Assembly: GCA_040399685.1 (NCBI GenBank)
Contig: JBBART010000010.1
Span: 62,001 to 126,000 of the forward strand
Reading direction: 5' to 3'
Length of the DNA: 64,000 nt
Origin: CAIQQQ01 sp040399685
GTDB taxonomy: Bacteria > Pseudomonadota > Alphaproteobacteria > Acetobacterales > Acetobacteraceae
Position numbers and translations under genes: made by a program. Shown piece by piece: positions 21,165 through 28,393 of this stretch (position 1 is the stretch's first letter; the number at the start of each line of letters is the position of its first letter). The notes under the pieces are model-generated. The model was not told where the DNA came from. It made no database searches and worked only from the letters and a program-made list of their open reading frames with translations.

Positions 21165-21497
21165 TTAGGGCTGCTCGAGCCCGTTTGCAATCTGTTCCGC
21201 GCGAGTGGCGAGATTTGCCACCATCCGGGCCGTCTCGGCCCCGACGATGGCGCTGTTGGCGCTGGCCATCATGCTGCGAAGCGTGTCGATCTCAACGCGC
21301 GTATCGTGCAGTTCATCGGCCATCAGCAGCGAGGCCAGCACCAGCAGGCGCTGCTCGCCGCTGCTGCTTCCAAGCGCCTTGATGCTGTCGATGCGGGTCT
21401 CGACCTGCGCCGCCATGGCGACGAGATGATCCTCCTGCCCGTCCTCGCAGCCGACGGTATAGCTATAGCCGTTGATCTTGACGGTCACCTGGGCCAA
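21165..21497 (-). CDS. zapA: Cell division protein ZapA
   Basis: FtsZ-ring stabiliser that bundles FtsZ filaments. The 110-residue product starts MAQVTVKINGYSYTVGCEDGQ (initiator TTG) and continues into HLVAMAAQVETRID and a helical dimerisation region. The TTG at 21497 is chosen because AAGGAGAG lies at ideal spacing and overlaps the upstream gene's TAA (TAAGGAG), and because homology starts exactly there. Longer in-frame starts would run into the preceding gene. Confidence 0.93.
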   Translation of the reverse strand: MAQVTVKINGYSYTVGCEDGQEDHLVAMAAQVETRIDSIKALGSSSGEQRLLVLASLLMADELHDTRVEIDTLRSMMASANSAIVGAETARMVANLATRAEQIANGLEQP

Positions 21498-21507
21498 GGC
21501 GCTCTCC

Positions 21508-21705
21508 TTATGTTGCGTCAACAACCGCACGAAGACGAGCGATCATCGCGTCCAGCCGCGCCGTCACGGAAATGTTATCAATGGCATCCAACGCCGGCGC
21601 ATTGAGGGCGCCGTCGGTGAGTGCTGCAATCCGCTCAAGTGCTGATTCGAGTCGGGCCATCGGGGCCGCTATATCGTTCAGCTCAGCATCGCCTGTCGTG
21701 TTCAT
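21508..21705 (-). CDS. Small coiled-coil protein upstream of zapA
   Basis: A 65-residue acidic protein, nearly all predicted helix (MARLESALERIAALTDGAL, ARLDAMIARLRAVVD), whose heptad-like Leu/Ala/Ile spacing suggests a short coiled coil. It resembles the DUF4164-like small proteins encoded before zapA in many Alphaproteobacteria, though I cannot confirm the family. The ATG at 21705 follows GGAATGGA. Its TAA forms part of the zapA ribosome-binding site, so the two are probably co-translated and may share a division role. Confidence 0.7.
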   Translation of the reverse strand: MNTTGDAELNDIAAPMARLESALERIAALTDGALNAPALDAIDNISVTARLDAMIARLRAVVDAT

Positions 21706-21760
21706 TCCATTCCGCCCAGTGGATACAAGGTTCAAACTGGTCCATGATCCGAGGTCAAGC

Positions 21761-22195
21761 ATGAACCAAACGCAGGGGCCGCGACAAGATTCGTCAAGCC
21801 TCTACCCCACAGTGATCATACACAGCCTGAACCAGGCTGAGGCTGCCCTTCGCCCTGGCATCGCGGTGGCATTGCTCTCCGCACCCGGGGCAGCGCTGGC
21901 CGGTGGGTGCATGTGGTGGCGGGCGATGGTGGATCAAGCCCGGCGCCGGTGGCCAGGCACGCCATGCATCGACATTCTGGATTGCGCCGATTCAGCCGGA
22001 ATGGCGATGGCCGCCTTGCGCTGCGGACAACTGAATCTGGTTCTGTCGCCCGACTGTCCGGGCCTTTCGGCGGTGACGCGGAGTGCGACAGCATTCGGCG
22101 CAAAGGTTCTTCAATCCCGCCCCCAGGGCATCGATCTCAGCCTGCGCGGGGCCGCGATGACATGGATGAATCATTTTGAGAACAGTGACACATGA
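21761..22195 (+). CDS. Conserved hypothetical protein, 144 aa
   Basis: I do not recognise a named function. The 144-residue protein has no signal peptide or membrane span. It contains IHSLNQAEAALRPGIAVALL, SAPGAALAGGCMWWRAMV, a stretch with three cysteines (PCIDILDCADSAG and LRCGQ) and GIDLSLRGA. The alternating beta/alpha feel and the small-residue loop SAPGAALAGG suggest a Rossmann-like or TIM-barrel fragment, but this is a guess. It is divergent from the zapA group across 55 bases and lies upstream of the class I aldolase on the same strand. I believe similar genes occur in Rhodospirillales. Confidence 0.7.
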   Translation: MNQTQGPRQDSSSLYPTVIIHSLNQAEAALRPGIAVALLSAPGAALAGGCMWWRAMVDQARRRWPGTPCIDILDCADSAGMAMAALRCGQLNLVLSPDCPGLSAVTRSATAFGAKVLQSRPQGIDLSLRGAAMTWMNHFENSDT

Positions 22196-22267
22196 AGCTG
22201 GCTGCGCTAGATCCGGCAAGCCTGCGCCCACGCTTTCGAACGCGCCAGTTGAACCGAGGATGCCAAA

Positions 22268-23182
22268 ATGTACCTGACACCGGAAGTCAAAACGATCCTG
22301 GGCTATTATGAGAGCGACAACCCGGGGACGAAGACCAACCTCGCCCGCATCCTGATGCAGGGCAAGCTTGGCGGCACCGGCAAGCTGGTCATTCTGCCCG
22401 TCGACCAGGGCTTCGAACACGGCCCGGCCCGCAGCTTTGCGCCCAACCCGGCCGCCTACGACCCGCATTACCATTTCCAGCTGGCGATTGACGCCGGCCT
22501 GTCCGCCTACGCCGCACCGCTCGGCATGATCGAAGCGGGCGCTGCAACCTTTGCCGGCAGCATCCCCACCATCCTGAAGCTGAACTCGTCCAACTCATTC
22601 GCCACCCACAAGGACCAGGCCGTCACCGGCACCGTGTCCGACGCGCTGCGTCTGGGGTGCTCGGCCATCGGCTTCACCATCTATCCGGGCAGCGAATACG
22701 CCTTCGACCAGATGGAAGAACTGCGCGAACTGGCGGAAGAAGCCAAGGCAGCCGGCCTTGCCGTGGTGCTCTGGAGCTATCCGCGCGGGCCCTTGCTCGA
22801 CAAGGCCGGCGAGACCGCGTTCGACGTCTGCGCCTATGCCGCCCACATGGCCGCCCTCTGCGGGGCGCACATCATCAAGGTGAAGCCGCCGACCGCGCAT
22901 ATCGGCCTTGAGGCCGCCAAGAAGTCCTACGAGAGCATCGACGGCTCGACGATGGCCAAACGCGTGGCGCATGTGGTGCAGGCCTGCTTCGCGGGGCGCC
23001 GCATCGTGGTGTTCTCGGGCGGCGAATCGAAGGGCCTTGATGGGCTTTACGAGGAAATCCGCGGCCTGCGCGACGGTGGCGCCAACGGCTCGATCATCGG
23101 GCGCAACACCTTCCAGCGTCCGCGCGCCGAAGCGCTGGCGATGTTGCAGACGATCGTCGACATCTATCTGAACAAGGCCTGA
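22268..23182 (+). CDS. Class I fructose-bisphosphate aldolase (FbaB/DhnA type)
   Basis: Schiff-base aldolase that cleaves or forms fructose-1,6-bisphosphate in glycolysis and gluconeogenesis. The 304 residues contain VILPVDQGFEHGPARSFAP, LKLNSSNSF, IGFTIYPGSEYAFDQMEEL, the lysine strand AHIIKVKPPTAH, and a phosphate-binding end VVFSGGESKG and GGANGSIIGRN. This is the DeoC/FbaB/LacD-type family rather than the vertebrate class I form. The ATG follows CCGAGGA. Confidence 0.93.
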   Translation: MYLTPEVKTILGYYESDNPGTKTNLARILMQGKLGGTGKLVILPVDQGFEHGPARSFAPNPAAYDPHYHFQLAIDAGLSAYAAPLGMIEAGAATFAGSIPTILKLNSSNSFATHKDQAVTGTVSDALRLGCSAIGFTIYPGSEYAFDQMEELRELAEEAKAAGLAVVLWSYPRGPLLDKAGETAFDVCAYAAHMAALCGAHIIKVKPPTAHIGLEAAKKSYESIDGSTMAKRVAHVVQACFAGRRIVVFSGGESKGLDGLYEEIRGLRDGGANGSIIGRNTFQRPRAEALAMLQTIVDIYLNKA

Positions 23183-23187
23183 TCCTC

Positions 23188-23829
23188 ATGGCAGGGAAAG
23201 ATGGCTGCCGGCTGTATCTGGTCACGCCGCCGGCCTTCGACCCCCTGCCGTTTCGGGATTTGATGGCAGCGGCGCTGGACGCGGGCGATGTCGCCTGCGT
23301 TCAGCTGCGGCTGAAAGACGTGCCTGACGATGTGGTCAAGCGCGCCATCGACGTGCTGCGCCCGGTGGTGCAGTCCCGCAATGTGGCGTTTCTCATCAAC
23401 GACCGGCCCGATCTGGCCGTGGCGCACGGATGCGACGGCGCGCATGTGGGCCAGGACGACACCGATGCCGCAGCCGCCCGCAAGGTCCTTGGCGACCTAA
23501 CCTTGGGCGTGACCTGCCATAACAGCCGCGAAATGGCGTTCGATGCCGGAGACGCCGGGGCTGACTACGTGGCGTTCGGCGCGTTCTTCCCAACCACCAC
23601 CAAGGACGCCCCGATCCGGGCCGAGGCCGATATTCTTACCTGGTGGTCTGAATTGATGGAACTGCCATGCGTGGCCATTGGCGGGATCACGGCTGAAAAC
23701 TGCGGCAGCCTGGTCACGGCAGGCGCGGATTTCCTGGCGGTGGTGGGTGCGGTCTGGAACCACCCCGATGGCCCGGCCGCCGGGGTTCAAGCCATGAACG
23801 CCGCCATCAGCGCCGCGAAAGTGGGCTGA
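23188..23829 (+). CDS. thiE: Thiamine phosphate synthase family protein
   Basis: TIM-barrel enzyme expected to join HMP-pyrophosphate and thiazole phosphate to give thiamin phosphate. Family motifs in the 213-residue protein are CRLYLVTPP, VACVQLRLKDV, FLINDRPDLAVAHGCDGAHVGQDD, GVTCHNSREMAFDAGDAGADYVAFGAFFPTTTK and VAIGGITAENC. It follows the aldolase by five bases, so the two are co-transcribed. ThiE-like paralogues that lack the pathway role exist, so the assignment is probable. Confidence 0.87.
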   Translation: MAGKDGCRLYLVTPPAFDPLPFRDLMAAALDAGDVACVQLRLKDVPDDVVKRAIDVLRPVVQSRNVAFLINDRPDLAVAHGCDGAHVGQDDTDAAAARKVLGDLTLGVTCHNSREMAFDAGDAGADYVAFGAFFPTTTKDAPIRAEADILTWWSELMELPCVAIGGITAENCGSLVTAGADFLAVVGAVWNHPDGPAAGVQAMNAAISAAKVG

Positions 23830-24630
23830 CTAAAGCCCCCGTTCGCGCTTGATCCGATCCCAGGCAGCGTTGATCCGCGCCACCTTGTCGCTCGCCTTGC
23901 CAATCAGTTCCGGCCCCAGCCCACGGCTGGCCAATGTGTCGGGATGGTTTTCCCGCATCAGGTTTTTCCACGTCGTGCGCAGTTCGTCGGGCGTAGCGGT
24001 CCGTTGCAGGCCGAGCACGGAATAAGGATCATCTTCGCTGCCAGACGTCATCTGACGTGGACTGGCGCCACTCGCCCGGTCCCACGCGGCGCGGCCAAGA
24101 CCCAGGGCGCGCCCGACGCCGGCCAGGAAGTCCCGCTCTTTCTTGTTGATCGGCCCATCGGCGATGGCAATCGCGAACAGCGCCGTCAACACGTCTTCCA
24201 GAACGCCGGGACTGTCGGCAAACGCCTCGCCCAGCCTGGTGGCGTAGAGAATCGGATCTTCAGGGCTTTCCCGCGCGCGGTCGAACAGCTGGCCGATGTC
24301 GCGGACAGCCTGCTGCGGGATCCGAAACGCCCGTTTAAACGCGTCGATCTCCAACCGGGTGACCGGACCGTCACATTTCGCTGTTTTCGCCGACAGGATA
24401 ACCACGGCAACGGCGAACAACTGGTCGCGCCGGCCGGGTAAAAAGGTCGGCGGCAGTGCGAATCCGTTTGAAAAACCGCCAATGCCCGGAAACTGGCCGG
24501 AACTGCGGCCAGACATGCCGTGTTCAGCTGCGTGACCGAACGCAGCCCCCATCATGGCCCCAAATGGCCCGCCCATAGCAAAACCAGCCATCCCTCCGAT
24601 GATCTTGCCCCACACGATTGTTGGTCCCAC
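23830..24630 (-). CDS. DjlA-like protein: TerB domain plus DnaJ domain
   Basis: A 266-residue co-chaperone. It has a Gly-rich hydrophobic N-terminal segment (GGMAGFAMGGPFGAMMGAAFG), a TerB/DjlA helical domain in the middle (FAVAVVILSAKTAKCDG, EIDAFKRAFRIP, LTALFAIAIADGPINKKERDFL), and a C-terminal J domain DPYSVLGLQRTATPDELRTT with the HPD motif in RENHPDTLA. It should stimulate DnaK near the membrane. The start is GTG 24630 or the in-frame GTG at 24615. It converges on the thiE-like gene with no gap. Confidence 0.88.
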   Translation of the reverse strand: MGPTIVWGKIIGGMAGFAMGGPFGAMMGAAFGHAAEHGMSGRSSGQFPGIGGFSNGFALPPTFLPGRRDQLFAVAVVILSAKTAKCDGPVTRLEIDAFKRAFRIPQQAVRDIGQLFDRARESPEDPILYATRLGEAFADSPGVLEDVLTALFAIAIADGPINKKERDFLAGVGRALGLGRAAWDRASGASPRQMTSGSEDDPYSVLGLQRTATPDELRTTWKNLMRENHPDTLASRGLGPELIGKASDKVARINAAWDRIKRERGL

Positions 24631-24766
24631 GCATTCCGATGTTTGTCTTCATTACCACGCGGCGGTCGCTCGCAGCAAAATCCAACGCAAGAGCAGCATG
24701 ATGCCGCATGAGGTGTTGCGCATACCGCAGACGTGAGATCATGTCCGCCGAGCAAAGGGGCACGAC

Positions 24767-27700
24767 ATGTCGGCTGGCAAGTGGCAATTCTGGATCGATC
24801 GCGGCGGCACGTTCACTGACATCGTGGCGCGCAACCCGGAGGGTCAGCTCTCGACCTTCAAGCTGTTGAGCGAGAACCCGGATCGATACGCCGATGCCGC
24901 CATAGCCGGCATAAAATCCGCCCTGGACATCCCGTTGAACCAGCCCATTCCGCCCGGGCTGGTGGATAATGTGAAGATGGGCACCACCGTTGCCACCAAC
25001 GCCCTGCTGGAACGCGCCGGTGAGCGGGTTTTGCTGGTGGTGGGGCGTGGCTTTGCCGACGCGCTGCGGATCGGCAATCAGGCGCGGCCCCGCCTGTTCG
25101 ACCTCAAGATCACCCTGCCCACCATGCTCTACGAACAGGTTGTCGAGATCGGCGGCCGGGTTGATGTGCATGGCGCTGAACTGGAGGCTCTGGATGAGGA
25201 CGCCGCCAGAACCGCGTTCGCCGAGGCCCGTCGGGCCGGCATCGCGGCAGTCGCCATCGTGCTGATGCACGCCTGGAAATATCCTGCCCATGAACAGCGT
25301 CTGGCGGAACTGGCCAAGGAGGCCGGGTTCAGCCAGATTTCGACCAGCCACGCCACCAGCCCCATGCTGCGCATCGTGCCACGGGGCGACACCACGGTGG
25401 TGGATGCGTATCTGTCGCCGATCCTGCGGCGCTATGTCAGCCAGGTGGCGGCCGAACTCGCAGGCGTGCGGCTGTATTTCATGCAGTCCAATGGCGGCCT
25501 GTCCGAGGCCTCTCAGTTCCAGGGCAAGGACGCCATCCTGTCCGGCCCGGCTGGTGGGATTGTCGGTGCGGCCCGCACCGCCGCCATGGCGGGTTTCGAT
25601 CACGTGATCGGCTTCGATATGGGCGGCACGTCCACCGACGTGGCCCTCTACGCCGGGCAGTTCGAGCGTGCGTTCGAAACCGAGATTGCCGGCGTGCGCA
25701 TGCGCGCGCCGATGATGGCCATCAACACCGTGGCGGCCGGTGGCGGCTCGATCCTGCATTTCGACGGCGCGCGGTTCCGCGTCGGGCCGGACAGTGCCGG
25801 CGCCAATCCGGGCCCGAGCAGCTATCGTCGCGGTGGCCCCCTGGCCGTGACTGACGCCAATGTTTGCGTCGGCAAAATCCAGCCGCAGCATTTTCCGGCA
25901 ATTTTCGGCCCTGAGGGCAATGAGCGCCTGGACGCCAGCATCGTGCACGCCCGCTTCGCCGAGATGGCCGCTGAGATCGGCAAAGCCACCGGAACCCAGC
26001 CAGACCCGCGTGACGTGGCAGAAGGCTTCCTGCGCATTGCGGTTGCCAACATGGCCAACGCCATCAAGCAGGTGTCGGTGCAGAAGGGCCACGACGCCAC
26101 GCGATTCGTTCTCACCTGCTTCGGCGGCGCCGGCGGGCAACATGCCTGCCTGGTGGCCGACGAGCTGGGCATGGAAACCGTGTTCATCCACCCCTATGCA
26201 GGCGTGTTGAGCGCCTACGGCATGGGATTGGCCGACCAGAGCGTGATGCGCGAACAGGCCGTCGAATCCAGCCTGGATGCCGCGGCGCTGCCGAATTTGG
26301 TGGCGCTGGCCGACCGGCTCGCCGCCGAAGCAACAACGCACCTTGCAGCCCAGGGCGCCGATCCGGCTGTCATCGCCACACGGCGGACGCTGCTCGTGCG
26401 CTACTCTGGCACCGAGGCCGCGCTGGCGGTGCCGTTCGGTGCCCTCGCTTCGATCACCGATGCCTTCACAGCCGCACATCGCACCCGCTTTGGGTTCGCC
26501 ACGCCCGGCCGCGGCCTGATTGCCGAAGCGGTCTCCGTTGAGGCCACTGCCGCCGGCGAGAAGGTTGTGGAAGCCTCCCTGCCCCCCCGCACCAGCGGCG
26601 CATTGGCGCCGATAGATACGGTGCAGATGTGGAGCGGCGGGATGTCTCATGCGACGCCTGTGTTCGATCGTGCAACCCTCCTCGCTCATGATCGCATTCC
26701 GGGCCCTGCCCTGATTAAGGAAGCCACCGCCACAACCGTCATCGAACCCGGCTGGACCGCCGAATTGACGCCGCTTGATCATATGATCCTCCGGCGCACC
26801 GAGGCCCGCGTCATGGCTGGCGCCGCCGGCACCGATCGCGCCGACCCAGTGTTGCTCGAATTGTTTAACAACCTCTTTATGAACGTTGCCGAACAGACCG
26901 GTGCCGTTCTGCAGAACACCTCGCAGAGCGTGAACATCAAGGAACGGCTGGACTTCAGCTGCGCCATCTTCGATGCCACCGGCGCCCTGGTGGCCAACGC
27001 CCCGCATGTGCCCGTGCATCTGGGCGCCATGGGCGAGAGCGTGCGCACCGTCATCCGCAAGCGTGGCGCTTCGCTGCGGCCCGGCGACGTCGTGGCCTTG
27101 AACAACCCGGCCGATGGCGGCACGCATCTGCCAGACATCACCGTCATCACGCCCGTGTTCGACGAAAACGGCCGCGAGATCCGCTTTTTCGTCGGCAGTC
27201 GCGGGCATCATGCCGATATCGGCGGCCTCACGCCCGGATCAACGCCCCCTAATTCTCGCACCATCGAGGACGAAGGAGTCGTCATCGACGATTTCCTGCT
27301 GGTGGAACAAGGCCATTTCCGCGAAGCACCGTTCCGCGAAATTCTTGCCGCAGCCCGCTACCCGGCCCGTAGCCCGGATGTGAACGTGGCCGACATCAAG
27401 GCCCAGGTCGCGGCCAACGCCAAGGGCGTGCACGAACTGGGCGCGGTGACGGCACGCTATGGCTGGGGCGTCGTGCGCGCCTATATGCGCCATGTGATGG
27501 ACAACGCTGAAGAAAGCGTGCGCCGCGTGCTGGAACGCCTGAACGATGGCGAATTTCACTACGTCATGGATGACGGCTCGCCACTGCATGTGAAGGTGAC
27601 GGTTGATCGTTCGGCCCGAACCGCGAAGGTCGATTTCACCGGCACCGGCCCCCAGCGAGCCGATAATTTCAACGCCCCACGGGCCGTGGCGAATGCGGTG

Positions 27701-28393
27701 GTGCTGTATGTGTTCCGTTGCCTGGTCGGCACCGACATTCCCCTCAACGACGGCTGCCTGAAGCCGATCGAGATTGTCATCCCACCCGGCACCTTCCTCT
27801 CCCCCGCCCCCGGGGCTGCGGTGGTGGCGGGCAACACCGAAGTGTCGCAGGCCGCCTGCAATGCGCTGTTCGGGGCACTCGGCGCCATGGCCTGCAGCCA
27901 GGCCACGATGAACAACTTCTTGTTCGGCGATGCCACCCGCCAGTATTACGAGACAATCTGCGGTGGCACCGGGGCTGGCCCGGACGGCCATGGCGGCGGA
28001 TTTGCCGGAACCTCCGCCATTCAGACCCACATGACCAACACCCGCATGACAGACCCCGAAGTGCTCGAACTCCGCTATCCCGTCATCCAGGAGCAATTCT
28101 GCATCCGCCGTCATTCCGGCGGCGCCGGACAATGGCGCGGCGGGGACGGCGCCATTCGGCGGCTGCGCTTCCTCGAACCCATGACCGCCGTCATCGTCGC
28201 CTCCCGCCGCAACGTGGCGCCATTCGGGCTGGCGGGCGGGGACGACGGACTGCCGGGCCGGCAATGGGTGGAACGCGCCGATGGCCGGATAGAGACACTC
28301 ACCGGCACCGACAGCGCCGAGCTTTTGCCAGGCGACGCCTTTGTCATCGAGACGCCCGGCGGTGGCGGCTTTGGGCCGGCTGACGCCGCGTGA
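24767..28393 (+). CDS. 5-oxoprolinase, fused HyuA-HyuB type
   Basis: The 1208-residue protein joins a hydantoinase/oxoprolinase A half (IDRGGTFTDIVARNPEG, KMGTTVATNALLERAGE, GFDMGGTSTDVALY) to a B half starting near residue 690 (NNLFMNVAEQTGAVLQNTS, NNPADGGTHLPDITV, RRHSGGAGQWRGGDGAIR). Full-length fusions of this type are ATP-dependent 5-oxoprolinases that open pyroglutamate to glutamate. The ATG is preceded by AAGGGG at good spacing. It is divergent from djlA across 136 bases and couples to the AsmA gene through GTGA. Confidence 0.9.
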   Translation: MSAGKWQFWIDRGGTFTDIVARNPEGQLSTFKLLSENPDRYADAAIAGIKSALDIPLNQPIPPGLVDNVKMGTTVATNALLERAGERVLLVVGRGFADALRIGNQARPRLFDLKITLPTMLYEQVVEIGGRVDVHGAELEALDEDAARTAFAEARRAGIAAVAIVLMHAWKYPAHEQRLAELAKEAGFSQISTSHATSPMLRIVPRGDTTVVDAYLSPILRRYVSQVAAELAGVRLYFMQSNGGLSEASQFQGKDAILSGPAGGIVGAARTAAMAGFDHVIGFDMGGTSTDVALYAGQFERAFETEIAGVRMRAPMMAINTVAAGGGSILHFDGARFRVGPDSAGANPGPSSYRRGGPLAVTDANVCVGKIQPQHFPAIFGPEGNERLDASIVHARFAEMAAEIGKATGTQPDPRDVAEGFLRIAVANMANAIKQVSVQKGHDATRFVLTCFGGAGGQHACLVADELGMETVFIHPYAGVLSAYGMGLADQSVMREQAVESSLDAAALPNLVALADRLAAEATTHLAAQGADPAVIATRRTLLVRYSGTEAALAVPFGALASITDAFTAAHRTRFGFATPGRGLIAEAVSVEATAAGEKVVEASLPPRTSGALAPIDTVQMWSGGMSHATPVFDRATLLAHDRIPGPALIKEATATTVIEPGWTAELTPLDHMILRRTEARVMAGAAGTDRADPVLLELFNNLFMNVAEQTGAVLQNTSQSVNIKERLDFSCAIFDATGALVANAPHVPVHLGAMGESVRTVIRKRGASLRPGDVVALNNPADGGTHLPDITVITPVFDENGREIRFFVGSRGHHADIGGLTPGSTPPNSRTIEDEGVVIDDFLLVEQGHFREAPFREILAAARYPARSPDVNVADIKAQVAANAKGVHELGAVTARYGWGVVRAYMRHVMDNAEESVRRVLERLNDGEFHYVMDDGSPLHVKVTVDRSARTAKVDFTGTGPQRADNFNAPRAVANAVVLYVFRCLVGTDIPLNDGCLKPIEIVIPPGTFLSPAPGAAVVAGNTEVSQAACNALFGALGAMACSQATMNNFLFGDATRQYYETICGGTGAGPDGHGGGFAGTSAIQTHMTNTRMTDPEVLELRYPVIQEQFCIRRHSGGAGQWRGGDGAIRRLRFLEPMTAVIVASRRNVAPFGLAGGDDGLPGRQWVERADGRIETLTGTDSAELLPGDAFVIETPGGGGFGPADAA

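Noticed and set aside
23160..23190. Possible TPP riboswitch before the thiE-like gene
   Set aside because: Only five bases separate it from the aldolase stop; the same applies to thiD behind glmM.
24524..27211. 895-codon minus-strand frame inside the 5-oxoprolinase gene
   Set aside because: No ribosome site or domain; the opposite strand encodes an unmistakable HyuA-HyuB fusion.
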